Assembly (NCBI GenBank): GCA_044226865.1
Contig: JBGAGE010000001.1
Coordinates: forward strand, 744,001 to 808,000
Source: TMP-86 sp044226865
Lineage (GTDB): Bacteria; Pseudomonadota; Gammaproteobacteria; Steroidobacterales; Steroidobacteraceae
Length of the DNA: 64,000 nt
Direction of reading: 5' to 3'
The notes beneath the pieces are model-generated. The model did no database searches, had not been told where the DNA came from, and worked only from the letters and a program-made list of their open reading frames with translations. Each line of letters begins with the position of its first letter. The first letter of the stretch is position 1. Made by a program: the position numbers and the translations under genes. This document shows positions 24,922 to 33,398 of this stretch, piece by piece.

Positions 24922-26142
24922 ATGGGCCTGATCGACATCGCACTGCTGCCCGAAGCCTACGAGGGCGATGACGCGCGCGTCATGCGCTGGCTGTGCGCGC
25001 CCGGCGAGCAGGTCGCGCATCATCAGCCGCTGGTGGAAGTGGAGACCGACAAGGTCACGGTGGAAATCGCGGCGCCGGCGGCAGGGCGGCTCGAGCAGGT
25101 GCTCAAACGCGACAACGATACGATCAAGACCGGCGATGTGCTCGGCCGCATCCAGACCTCCCTGGAGGTCCGCGCCGGCGTCGTGGCCGCGCCGGACCCG
25201 GTGAGCGCGGCAGGCGGCGCGGATGCCGGGACAATGCCGGCGCGCGCCGCCCCGGCGGTCGCGGCAGCCGCGGGCGCAGCTGAATCCGCGCCCGGCGGCG
25301 GGACTCGCGAACAGCGGCTGAGCCCCGCCGTGCGCGCGTTGCTGGCTGAGCGTGGTGCGGACGCGAACGCCATGCCAGCCGGGACCGGCAGGGACGGCAG
25401 GCTGACGGCGCGCGATGTGGAGGCAGCGATCAATGCGGCGGCGCGCAGCCAGCGCGTGCCGCACACGGCCATGCGGCGCCGGATCGCCACCAACATGCTT
25501 GCCAGCGTGTCCACCTCACCGCATGTGACGGCGGTGTTCGAGGTCAACCTGGACGCCGTCGTGGCGCATCGCGAGCGGCACCGCGCCGCCTTCCAGGCGC
25601 GCGGCGTGCCGTTGAGCTTCACCGCCTATTTCATCGCCGCCTGCGTGCCGGCGCTGCGCGCCGTTCCCGAGGTCAATGGCCGTTTCCATGCGGATGCGAT
25701 GGAGATCTTCCAGGATCTGGACCTGGGCATCGGCACGGCGCTGGGCTCGGCGGGCCTCGTGGTGCCGGTGCTGCGTGGCGTGCAGCACCTGGACCTGTTC
25801 GGCATCGCGCAGCAGTTGGCGCCATTGCTCGAGAAGGCGCGCAGCGGCAAGCTCACCGCGGCCGACACGCGCGGCGGCACGCTCACGCTGACCAACCACG
25901 GCGTCAGCGGCAGCCTGATCGCCACGCCCATCATTCAACAGCCTCAAGTGGCCATCCTGGGAGTGGGCAAGATCGAACGGCGCCCCGCCGTGTTGAACAT
26001 CGATGGCCGCGAGCAACTGGGCATTGCCACCCAGTGTTTCGCCAGCCTCACCATCGATCATCGTGCCCTGGATGGATTCCAGGCCAATGGCTTCCTGAGC
26101 GCCTGGGTCAAGGCGTTGGAGTGCTGGCCGCCGGAGCCGTGA
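24922..26142 (+). CDS. Dihydrolipoamide acyltransferase (E2) of branched-chain oxo acid dehydrogenase
   Basis: 406 residues. One N-terminal lipoyl domain with the modified lysine in VETDKVTVEI (Lys near 41), an Ala/Gly-rich linker (about 90-130), a peripheral subunit-binding domain (RLSPAVRALLAERGAD...GRLTARDVE) and a C-terminal catalytic domain ending in DHRALDGFQANGF, which holds the HxxxDG active site. It follows E1 by 2 bp. No E3 (dihydrolipoamide dehydrogenase) gene follows, so the complex must borrow one from elsewhere. The last 35 nt overlap the 3' end of convergent paaX. Confidence 0.93.
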   Translation: MGLIDIALLPEAYEGDDARVMRWLCAPGEQVAHHQPLVEVETDKVTVEIAAPAAGRLEQVLKRDNDTIKTGDVLGRIQTSLEVRAGVVAAPDPVSAAGGADAGTMPARAAPAVAAAAGAAESAPGGGTREQRLSPAVRALLAERGADANAMPAGTGRDGRLTARDVEAAINAAARSQRVPHTAMRRRIATNMLASVSTSPHVTAVFEVNLDAVVAHRERHRAAFQARGVPLSFTAYFIAACVPALRAVPEVNGRFHADAMEIFQDLDLGIGTALGSAGLVVPVLRGVQHLDLFGIAQQLAPLLEKARSGKLTAADTRGGTLTLTNHGVSGSLIATPIIQQPQVAILGVGKIERRPAVLNIDGREQLGIATQCFASLTIDHRALDGFQANGFLSAWVKALECWPPEP

Positions 26143-27070
26143 CCGGCGCGAAGCGCAGCCGCACGGCGGGTGAGGGCGGCGGCAGCGGGCCAACGCTCGT
26201 GGTGAGCATGCCCTGCACGTACTGATCGGCGGCCTCCGCAATCCGCAGGTACAGGCGGCGGCACAACTCGTACGCTGCGCTGCCGGCCCAGTCCTGCGGC
26301 AGGAGGCTCCGTGGCAGCAGCGGATCGAGCAAATGCACCTTGCGATACTCGTGGATCAGCAGCGTACGGATGTGGAAGCAATGCTGCGGATCCGGATGGG
26401 GCTCGCGGTTCAGCGCCTGCAACGCGGGAGCGAAATTGGCGATGAAGCGCGTATAGCGCCTCTCCAGCTCATCCAGGTCCCAACCCAGTTCGATCATGCG
26501 CCGGTCGCCCTCGCTCGAATCGCTGCGCGACTGCAGGATCAGCGGCTGGATGCGGGTGCCGGTGCTGCCGAGCAGGCGGCCCGCGGTGGCGGCGTCGATT
26601 TCCGGATGCAGGTGCACGTCCGCCGACAATTGCCCGAACCCCGACCAGCGCAGGGCATCGCGGATGCGTTCGCGTTCGCCGCGGTTCGCGCCGGCGGGGA
26701 GGATGAGCATGGTCCAATAGCCGCGCCATTCGCCGCCCGGGGCGGCATAGATGCGCCGGGTGGCCTCGGCGAAGCGGATCTCGCCGGCGGCACTCAGCCG
26801 GTAATAGCTCAGCCGGCCGATGCGTTGCGCACTCACCCAATCATCCTGGGCCAGCCGCCCGATGGAGGTCCGCACCAGGCGCTCCGTGAGGCCGAAGGGC
26901 GAGAGCAGCCCGATGAGGCCGGAAAGGGAGACCTCGCAGTGCCGCGCGGCCAGGGAGTCGCCGAAAACCGTGGTGATCAACGACCCACCGCGCAGTGGAC
27001 GGCGCTGGCGGAAGCTGCGCATCAGGCCGCGGACGGTTTCCGAGAAGTCGCGGGAGCGGGGCTGGTTCAT
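26108..27070 (-). CDS. paaX: PaaX, phenylacetyl-CoA-responsive repressor
   Basis: 320 residues. Winged-helix N-terminus (LRGGSLITTVFGDSLAARHCEVSLSGLIGL and LTERLVRTSIGRLAQDDWV), a central PaaX domain (YYRLSAAGEIRFAEATRRIY, WTMLIL) and a C-terminal domain with FHIRTLLIHEYRKVHLLDPLLP. It represses the paa genes until phenylacetyl-CoA binds. It is divergent from paaA across 72 bp that contains a perfect 7-bp inverted repeat (27093-27131). Its C-terminus has a short extra Pro/Ala tail encoded in the overlap with the E2 gene. Confidence 0.95.
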   Translation of the reverse strand: MNQPRSRDFSETVRGLMRSFRQRRPLRGGSLITTVFGDSLAARHCEVSLSGLIGLLSPFGLTERLVRTSIGRLAQDDWVSAQRIGRLSYYRLSAAGEIRFAEATRRIYAAPGGEWRGYWTMLILPAGANRGERERIRDALRWSGFGQLSADVHLHPEIDAATAGRLLGSTGTRIQPLILQSRSDSSEGDRRMIELGWDLDELERRYTRFIANFAPALQALNREPHPDPQHCFHIRTLLIHEYRKVHLLDPLLPRSLLPQDWAGSAAYELCRRLYLRIAEAADQYVQGMLTTSVGPLPPPSPAVRLRFAPVTAPAASTPTP

Positions 27071-27092
27071 GCGATGGAGGGACTCAATGACG

Positions 27093-27131
27093 TGACACAG
27101 GATTCGTTGCTACGATACCATTTTTGTGTCA
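27093..27131. promoter_or_regulatory. Probable PaaX operator overlapping the paaA promoter
   Basis: TGACACA (27093-27099) and TGTGTCA (27125-27131) form a perfect inverted repeat in the paaX-paaA gap. Counted as six-base arms this is TGACAC-N27-GTGTCA. The same 27-bp spacing is reported, as I recall, for the E. coli PaaX site (TGATTC-N27-GAATCA). A promoter lies between the arms: GTGACA (27092-27097) with GATACC/TACGAT about 16 nt later. Binding to both arms would block paaA transcription. Confidence 0.65.
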
Positions 27132-27142
27132 GAGTGATTCTC

Positions 27143-28144
27143 ATGTACACCCAAGGTCTCGACAGTCACGGCCAGAAGCCCATCGACGCCGCCCTGGACG
27201 ACGCCGCGCTGCTCGCGCGTTTCCAGGCCCGTGTCGATCAGGACGAGCGTATCGAAGCGAAGGACTGGATGCCAGATGCCTACCGCCAGACGCTCATCCG
27301 GCAGATCTCGCAGCACGCCCATTCGGAAATCGTCGGCATGCTGCCGGAGGGCAACTGGATCACCCGCGCGCCTTCACTGCGGCGCAAGGCCGTGCTGATC
27401 GCCAAGGTGCAGGACGAAGGTGGCCATGGCGCCTACCTGTACAGCGCCGCCGAAACGCTCGGCGTGTCGCGTGAACAGCTCCTGGACCAGCTGCTGAGCG
27501 GCGCCGCCAAGTATTCCAGCATCTTCAATTATCCCACCCCCACCTGGGCGGACGTAGGCGCCATCGGCTGGCTCGTAGATGGCGCCGCCATCATGAACCA
27601 GATTCCCCTGTGCCGTTGTTCCTATGGCCCGTACGCACGTGCCATGGTACGCGTCTGCAAGGAAGAGAGCTTCCATCAGCGCCAGGGCTTCGAAATCATG
27701 CTCACCCTGGCGCGTGGCACGCCGGCGCAAAAGGCCATGGCGCAGGCGGCGCTGAACCGCTGGTGGTGGCCCTCGCTGATGATGTTCGGCCCCAACGACG
27801 GGGATTCCAAGCACTCCGCGCAGTCCATGCGCTGGAAGATCAAGCGCTTCAGCAACGACGACCTGCGACAGCGCTTCGTCGATGCCACGGTGCCGCAGGC
27901 GGAGTTCCTCGGGCTCACCGTGCCGGACCCGAAGCTGCGCTGGGACGAGGCCACCGGCCACTACGTCACTGGTCCCATCGACTGGAGCGAATTCTTCGAG
28001 GTGCTCAAGGGCAATGGCCCGTGCAACCGCGAGCGCCTGGCGGCGCGGCGCGCCGCACACGAGGAGGGCGCCTGGGTGCGCGAGGCCGCGATTGCCTATG
28101 CGCGCAAGCATGCGGGCGAGCGCAGCGGCGCGCAGGCGGCCTGA
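27143..28144 (+). CDS. paaA: PaaA, phenylacetyl-CoA 1,2-epoxidase catalytic subunit
   Basis: 333 residues. Di-iron oxygenase alpha subunit of the PaaABC(D)E multicomponent monooxygenase that epoxidises the ring of phenylacetyl-CoA. Ferritin-like ligands are visible in KVQDEGGHGAYLY and CKEESFHQRQGFE, and the family block PTPTWADVGAIGWLVDGAAI lies between them. The ATG at 27143 (MYTQGLDSHGQKP) is the only plausible start; the frame upstream lies in the operator region. Its ribosome binding site is weak. paaB starts 1 bp after the stop. Confidence 0.96.
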   Translation: MYTQGLDSHGQKPIDAALDDAALLARFQARVDQDERIEAKDWMPDAYRQTLIRQISQHAHSEIVGMLPEGNWITRAPSLRRKAVLIAKVQDEGGHGAYLYSAAETLGVSREQLLDQLLSGAAKYSSIFNYPTPTWADVGAIGWLVDGAAIMNQIPLCRCSYGPYARAMVRVCKEESFHQRQGFEIMLTLARGTPAQKAMAQAALNRWWWPSLMMFGPNDGDSKHSAQSMRWKIKRFSNDDLRQRFVDATVPQAEFLGLTVPDPKLRWDEATGHYVTGPIDWSEFFEVLKGNGPCNRERLAARRAAHEEGAWVREAAIAYARKHAGERSGAQAA

Positions 28145-28145
28145 C

Positions 28146-28442
28146 ATGAGCACCGCCGACAAGAGCCATTGGCCATTGTATGAAGTGTTCATCCGCGCCA
28201 AGGGCGGCCTGGACCACAAGCACGTGGGCAGCGTGCATGCCACGGATGCCGACATGGCCATCGAGCATGCGCGCGATGTGTACACCCGCCGCCAGGAAGG
28301 GGTGAGCATCTGGGTGGTGCGCGCGGCGGACATCACGGCGGCGGATCCGGACGAAGCCGGCGCCCTGTTCGAGCCCGCGCGCGACAAGGTGTACCGTCAT
28401 CCGACCTTCTACGACATTCCCGACGAGGTCAAGAACCTGTGA
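28146..28442 (+). CDS. paaB: PaaB, phenylacetyl-CoA epoxidase subunit
   Basis: 98 residues. Small bridging subunit of the epoxidase, recognised by YEVFIRAKGGLDHKHVGSVH and HPTFYDIPDEVKNL at the C-terminus. The start is the ATG at 28146; the longer open frame upstream is within paaA. Overlaps paaC by 4 nt. Confidence 0.95.
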   Translation: MSTADKSHWPLYEVFIRAKGGLDHKHVGSVHATDADMAIEHARDVYTRRQEGVSIWVVRAADITAADPDEAGALFEPARDKVYRHPTFYDIPDEVKNL

Positions 28443-29233
28443 GCGTCGCGCCGGTTTCCCGCGCGGCCGCCCCGGCGCTGGCCGCGCCGCTGCACCTTGC
28501 CTATGTGCTGCGCCTGGCGGACACCAGCCTCATCCTTGCGCAGCGCCTGGGCGAGTGGATCGGCCATGCGCCGGCGCTGGAGGAAGATCTGGGCCTGGGC
28601 AACCTTGCGCTGGATTTCCTCGGCCAGGCGCGGCTGTTGCTCACGCATGCCGGCAGCATCGAGGGCGCCGGACGTTCCGAGGATGACCTGGCGTTCTTCC
28701 GCTCCGAGGGCGAATACCGCAACCTGACGCTGGTGGAGCAGCCCAATGGGGATTTCGCGCAGAGCATCGTGCGGCAATTCTTCATCGATGCCTGGCAGGT
28801 GCCGTTGTTCGAGGGACTGCAGTCATCCGCCGACGCACAACTCGCCGCCATTGCCGCCAAGTCGCTGAAGGAGGCGCTGTATCACCGGCGCTTCAGCTCG
28901 CATTGGCTGGTGCGCATGGGCGATGGAACCGAGGAAAGCCATCGCCGCGCGCAGGCCGCGCTGGATGCGCTGATGCGCTTCACGCCGGAGATGTTCGCGG
29001 CCGATGAGATCGACTCCGCCAACCTCGCGGCCGGCGTCGGTGCGGATTTGAGCGCGGTGCAGTCCGCCTGGCAGGCCGAGGTGGCCGCCATCGTGAAGCA
29101 GGCCACGTTGATCTTGCCGCAGGCCTCGCCCGGCGCCCCGGCCGGCAAGCGCGGTGAGCACAGCGAGCCGTTCGGCTACCTGCTCGCCGAGATGCAGCAC
29201 TTGCCGCGCAGTTTCCCGGGAGCGTCCTGGTGA
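28439..29233 (+). CDS. paaC: PaaC, structural subunit of phenylacetyl-CoA epoxidase
   Basis: 264 residues, GTG start within the paaB stop (GTGA). Ferritin-like fold related to PaaA but lacking a full metal site in the family. It supports the catalytic subunit. Blocks seen: LRLADTSLILAQRLGEWIGH, EDLGLGNLALDFLGQARLLL and EALYHRRFSSHWLVRMGDGT. The C-terminus overlaps paaD by 4 nt. Confidence 0.95.
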   Translation: MSVAPVSRAAAPALAAPLHLAYVLRLADTSLILAQRLGEWIGHAPALEEDLGLGNLALDFLGQARLLLTHAGSIEGAGRSEDDLAFFRSEGEYRNLTLVEQPNGDFAQSIVRQFFIDAWQVPLFEGLQSSADAQLAAIAAKSLKEALYHRRFSSHWLVRMGDGTEESHRRAQAALDALMRFTPEMFAADEIDSANLAAGVGADLSAVQSAWQAEVAAIVKQATLILPQASPGAPAGKRGEHSEPFGYLLAEMQHLPRSFPGASW

Positions 29234-29742
29234 TCGCGGCTCCCGCTGCCGCACCGGTCCGCGCCGCGGTTCCCGTTGCGCCCGTGGAGCAAGCCTGGCA
29301 GGTGTTGCGCGGCGTTCCCGATCCCGAGATCCCCGTCCTCTCGGTGGTGGACCTCGGCATCATCCGGTATGTGCGCGAGACGGCAGGGGACGTGGAGATC
29401 GGCGTGTCGCCGACGTACTCCGGCTGCCCGGCCACCGAAGTGATCCGCCGGCAGATCCTCGAGGCGCTGCAGCGCGCGGGCATCCGTGGCAAGGTCACCG
29501 ATGTGCTCTCGCCGCCGTGGAGCAGCGATTGGATCAGCGCCGAGGGCGCGCGCGCCTTGCACCGCTTCGGGATCGCGCCGCCACGGCCGTTGAAGTCTGC
29601 CGCCAACGACTTGCCGCCCGCCTGTCCGCGCTGCGAGTCCACCCGCACCGAGAAGGTGAGCGAATTCGGGTCCACCCCGTGCAAGGCCTCGCATCGTTGC
29701 CTCGCCTGCCTGGAGCCCTTCGAACGGTTCAAGTGCATCTGA
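29230..29742 (+). CDS. paaD: PaaD, iron-sulfur maturation-like protein
   Basis: 170 residues. An N-terminal DUF59/MIP18-type domain (PDPEIPVLSVVDLGIIR, PTYSGCPATEVI) and a C-terminal cysteine-rich zinc-ribbon-like region (CPRC, then CKASHRCLAC and a final FKCI) are both present. PaaD is thought to help assemble metal centres of the epoxidase or its reductase. GTG start overlapping paaC. The last base is shared with the paaE ATG. Confidence 0.93.
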   Translation: MIAAPAAAPVRAAVPVAPVEQAWQVLRGVPDPEIPVLSVVDLGIIRYVRETAGDVEIGVSPTYSGCPATEVIRRQILEALQRAGIRGKVTDVLSPPWSSDWISAEGARALHRFGIAPPRPLKSAANDLPPACPRCESTRTEKVSEFGSTPCKASHRCLACLEPFERFKCI

Positions 29743-30836
29743 TGAGCCAATTCCATTCCGTCGAGTTGTCAGGCCGCCGCGAGGAAACCGCGCGCGCCAT
29801 GTTGCTGACCTTCAAGGTCCCGCCGGCGCTGGCGAAGAGCTTCGCCGGTGAGCCGGGCCAGCACGTGGTGCTGCGCGCCACGCTGGAGGGGCAGGAATTG
29901 CGGCGCACCTACTCGATCTGCGCGCGCAGCGACGAGGGCTTCAGCATCTGCGTGCGCAACGAAGGCGGGCGCCTGTCGTCCTGGTTGAGCAGTGGGCTGC
30001 AGCCCGGCGCGTGCATCGACGCGATGCCGCCGACCGGACGGTTCCTGCTGCCCGCGGCCGCCGCGCAGGCGCCGGGGAACATCCTGGCCGTGGCCGCCGG
30101 CATCGGCATCACCCCCGTCATCGCCATCCTCGAGGCCGCGCTGGCCAGCCGGCCGGGTGGGCAGGTCACGCTGCTGTACGGCAATCGCAACACCGACAAT
30201 GTGTTGTTCGCCGAGGAATTGCAGGCGCTGAAGGATCGGTACCTGCAGCGGCTGTCGCTGCATTTCTTCATGAGCCGCGAACCCCAGGACCTGGACATCT
30301 ACGACGGCCGGATCGACTCGCGCCGGCTGCGCGAGATGGCCGGCCGCTGCTTCGATCCTGCTGCGCTGGACGCCGTGTACCTGTGCGCACCGGATGGATT
30401 GATGGACGAATGCACGACGCTGTTGCGTGAGCTCGGCGTCGACGCCGCGCGTATCCATGCCGAGCATTTCGTCACGGCGGCCGCGGCCGCCAGGCCCGCC
30501 GCGACTGCCGCGGCTGCCGCCACGTCCTCCCGCGCCGCTCCCGACAGTGGCGTGACCCGCGTCACCGTGCGTATGGATGGACGCGTGAAGAGTTTCGACA
30601 TGCCGCGGGCTGGGCAGGTGGCGGTGCTGGATGCCGCGGAAGGCGCCGGCCTCGACCTGCCGTTCTCGTGCAAGGGTGGCGTGTGCTCGACCTGCCGCAC
30701 GCACGTGGCCAAGGGCTCGGTCAACATGCTGCAGAACTATGCGCTGGAGGAATCGGAAGTGGAGGCGGGCTTCGTACTTGCCTGCCAGGCGATTCCCACC
30801 AGCGCCGAACTGGAACTGGATTACGACACCGGCTGA
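29742..30836 (+). CDS. paaE: PaaE, NAD(P)H:ferredoxin-type reductase of the epoxidase
   Basis: 364 residues. FAD-binding domain (RRTYSICARSDEGFSICVR near 50-68), NAD(P)-binding domain (AAGIGITPVIAILE, LLYGNRNTDNVLF) and a C-terminal plant-type [2Fe-2S] domain with CKGGVCSTC and a fourth cysteine in VLACQ. An Ala-rich linker (about 245-270) joins the reductase and ferredoxin parts. It feeds electrons to PaaA. ATG shares its A with the paaD stop (TGATG). Confidence 0.95.
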   Translation: MSQFHSVELSGRREETARAMLLTFKVPPALAKSFAGEPGQHVVLRATLEGQELRRTYSICARSDEGFSICVRNEGGRLSSWLSSGLQPGACIDAMPPTGRFLLPAAAAQAPGNILAVAAGIGITPVIAILEAALASRPGGQVTLLYGNRNTDNVLFAEELQALKDRYLQRLSLHFFMSREPQDLDIYDGRIDSRRLREMAGRCFDPAALDAVYLCAPDGLMDECTTLLRELGVDAARIHAEHFVTAAAAARPAATAAAAATSSRAAPDSGVTRVTVRMDGRVKSFDMPRAGQVAVLDAAEGAGLDLPFSCKGGVCSTCRTHVAKGSVNMLQNYALEESEVEAGFVLACQAIPTSAELELDYDTG

Positions 30837-30856
30837 TCGGGGAGGTCGGCATCACG

Positions 30857-31642
30857 ATGAACACCATCACCTTCGAGATCAGCGAGGGCATCGCCCAGCT
30901 GACGTTGAACCGGCCCGACAAGCTCAATTCCTTCAACACCGAGATGCATGCGGAAGTGCGCGCGGCGCTGGCGCAATTGGCGCAGCCGGGGGCGGCGCGC
31001 GTGTTGCTGCTCACCGGCGCGGGCCGCGGCTTCTGCGCCGGGCAGGACCTGGCCGACCGCGCGGTGGCGCCCGGCGGCGCGCCCGTCGACCTGGGCGAAT
31101 CCATCGAAAAGAACTACCGTCCGCTGATCCTGGCCCTGCGCGCGCTGCCCATGCCGGTGATCGCCGCCGTCAACGGCGTGGCGGCCGGCGCCGGCGCCAA
31201 CATTGCGCTGGCCTGTGATCTGGTGATTGCCGCGGCCAGCGCCAACTTCGTGCAGGCCTTCAGCAAGCTGGGGTTGGTGCCCGATTGCGGCGGCACCTGG
31301 CTGTTGCCGCGCCTGGTCGGCAACGCGCGCGCGCTCGGGCTGACGCTGCTCGGGGACAAGCTGCCGGCCGCGCAGGCGGAAAGCTGGGGACTGATCTGGC
31401 GCTGCGTGCCCGACGAACAATTGATGTCCACCGCTACGGCGCTGGCCCGTCAATTGGCCAGCGGTCCGACACGTGGGTTTGCACGCACCAAGCAGGCCAT
31501 CTACCAATCCTGGGGCGCCACGCTCGAGCAGCAATTGGATGTGGAGCGCGACTTCCAGCGCGAACTCGGCGCAAGCGAGGACTATCGCGAAGGCGTTGCC
31601 TCGTTCATCGGCAAGCGCGCGCCGCGCTTCACCGGCCGTTAG
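30857..31642 (+). CDS. paaG: PaaG, ring-1,2-epoxyphenylacetyl-CoA isomerase
   Basis: 261 residues, crotonase fold. Isomerises the unstable epoxide to an oxepin-CoA. Oxyanion-hole blocks are AGRGFCAGQDLADR and GVAAGAGANIALACD. SANFVQAFSKLGLVPDCGG is characteristic of PaaG rather than PaaF. Starts at the ATG 20 bp after paaE, preceded by GGGAGG about 14 nt upstream. The separate enoyl-CoA hydratase PaaF is missing from this cluster, so another crotonase may fill that step. Confidence 0.9.
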   Translation: MNTITFEISEGIAQLTLNRPDKLNSFNTEMHAEVRAALAQLAQPGAARVLLLTGAGRGFCAGQDLADRAVAPGGAPVDLGESIEKNYRPLILALRALPMPVIAAVNGVAAGAGANIALACDLVIAAASANFVQAFSKLGLVPDCGGTWLLPRLVGNARALGLTLLGDKLPAAQAESWGLIWRCVPDEQLMSTATALARQLASGPTRGFARTKQAIYQSWGATLEQQLDVERDFQRELGASEDYREGVASFIGKRAPRFTGR

Positions 31643-31645
31643 CGC

Positions 31646-32095
31646 ATGAACGACGCCTACACGAATGCGGACGCGCTGGCGCAAGCCGTCGGCAAGGCCA
31701 TGTACTCGCGCGACACGGCGGTGATCGCGCTGGGGATGACGGTGACGGACATCGGGCCCGGCCGTGCGCAGGTGCGCATGCCGGTTCGCGCCGACATGCT
31801 CAACGGCCACGCCATCTGCCACGGCGGCATGGTGTTCACGCTGGCCGATACCGCCTTCGCCTACGCCTGCAATGCGCAGGGCAAGGTCACGGTGGCCGCG
31901 CAGGCGGGCATCGAGTTCCTGCTGGCCTCGCGCGAGGGTGATGTGCTCACGGCCACGGCGCAGGAGCTCACGCGCAGCAAGCGCACCGGCGTCTACGATG
32001 TCAGCGTGCACAACCAGCGCGGCGAGCTGGTCGCGCTGTTTCGCGGCCGCTCGCATGAAACCAATGACAATGTGCTGGAGTCGCCATCCCCATGA
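31646..32095 (+). CDS. paaI: PaaI, hydroxyphenylacetyl-CoA thioesterase
   Basis: 149 residues, hot-dog fold. The motif NGHAICHGGMVFTLADTAFA contains the catalytic Asp and Gly-Gly of the PaaI subfamily. It is believed to release CoA from dead-end intermediates when the epoxide leaks. Four-nt ATGA overlap with paaK. Confidence 0.92.
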   Translation: MNDAYTNADALAQAVGKAMYSRDTAVIALGMTVTDIGPGRAQVRMPVRADMLNGHAICHGGMVFTLADTAFAYACNAQGKVTVAAQAGIEFLLASREGDVLTATAQELTRSKRTGVYDVSVHNQRGELVALFRGRSHETNDNVLESPSP

Positions 32096-33396
32096 CCAAC
32101 GCCCAAGCAGCGATAGAGCCCATCGAAAAGGCGAGCCAGGACGAGTTGCGCTCGTTGCAGCTGTCGCGCCTGAAATGGTCGGTGGCGCATGCCTTCGACA
32201 ACGTCGCCAGCTACCGCGCCAAGTGCCAGGCAGCCGGTGTGAATCCGTCGGACCTGCGTGATTTCTCCGACCTCGCGCGTTTTCCCTTCACCACCAAGCA
32301 GGACCTGCGCGATGCCTATCCGTTCGGCTCGTTCGCGGTGCCGCGCGAGCAGGTGATCCGCATCCATGCCTCCAGCGGCACGACCGGCAAGCCGACGGTG
32401 GTCGGCTACACGGCGCGCGACATCGACACCTGGGCCAACCTCGTGGCGCGCTCGATCCGCGCCGCTGGGGGCCGGCCGGGCGACATGGTGCACGTGGCCT
32501 ATGGCTATGGCCTGTTCACCGGCGGGCTCGGCGCGCACTACGGCGCCGAGCGCCTGGGCTGCACGGTCATTCCCATGTCGGGCGGACAGACCGAGAAGCA
32601 GGTGGCGCTGATCCAGGACTTCAAGCCCACCATCATCATGGTGACGCCGTCCTACATGCTGAACATCGCCGAGGAATTCACGCGCCAGGGCTACGATCCC
32701 GCCGCCTGCTCGCTCAAGATCGGCATCTTCGGCGCGGAGCCCTGGACGGAAGGGATGCGCGCCGAAATCGAGAAGCGCGTCGGCCTGGATGCCACCGACA
32801 TCTACGGCTTGTCCGAGGTGATGGGGCCCGGCGTCGCGCAGGAATGCATCGAGACCAAGGACGGCCCGGTCATCTGGGAGGATCATTTCTATCCGGAGAT
32901 CATCGACCCGAACACCGGCGTGCCGGTCCCCGATGGCCAGCCCGGTGAATTGGTGTTCACCACGCTCACCAAGGAGGCGCTGCCCATGATCCGCTACCGC
33001 ACGCGCGATCTCACCAGCCTCCTGCCGCCCACGGCACGCAGCATGCGGCGCATGGCCAAGATCACCGGGCGCAGCGATGACATGCTCATCATCCGCGGCG
33101 TCAACGTGTTCCCCTCGCAGATCGAGGAGCTGATCCTGCGCGAACCGCTCCTGGCGCCGCATTACCTCTTGGAGGTGACGCGCACCGGCTACCTCGACGC
33201 GGTGTGCGTGAAGGTGGAGGTCAAGCCCGACGCGGGCCTTGGCGACACCGAGCGCCGCAACCTCGCCCGCACCCTGGTGCACCACGTGAAATCCTATGTC
33301 GGCATCAGCGTCGAGGTGGTGCTGATGAATCCGAATGACATCGAGCGCTCGGTGGGCAAGGCCCGCCGTGTGCTCGATCTGCGCAACAAGGCCTGA
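32092..33396 (+). CDS. paaK: PaaK, phenylacetate-CoA ligase
   Basis: 434 residues, the normal length. AMP-forming ligase that activates phenylacetate, the entry step of the pathway and the source of the PaaX effector. P-loop-like SSGTTGKPTVVGYT near residue 98-111, YGLSEVMGPGVAQEC near 238-252 and the hinge/lysine region ITGRSDDMLIIRGVNVFPSQ near 322-341 are all present. Translationally coupled to paaI; paaJ follows after 2 bp. Confidence 0.96.
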   Translation: MTNAQAAIEPIEKASQDELRSLQLSRLKWSVAHAFDNVASYRAKCQAAGVNPSDLRDFSDLARFPFTTKQDLRDAYPFGSFAVPREQVIRIHASSGTTGKPTVVGYTARDIDTWANLVARSIRAAGGRPGDMVHVAYGYGLFTGGLGAHYGAERLGCTVIPMSGGQTEKQVALIQDFKPTIIMVTPSYMLNIAEEFTRQGYDPAACSLKIGIFGAEPWTEGMRAEIEKRVGLDATDIYGLSEVMGPGVAQECIETKDGPVIWEDHFYPEIIDPNTGVPVPDGQPGELVFTTLTKEALPMIRYRTRDLTSLLPPTARSMRRMAKITGRSDDMLIIRGVNVFPSQIEELILREPLLAPHYLLEVTRTGYLDAVCVKVEVKPDAGLGDTERRNLARTLVHHVKSYVGISVEVVLMNPNDIERSVGKARRVLDLRNKA

Positions 33397-33398
33397 AC

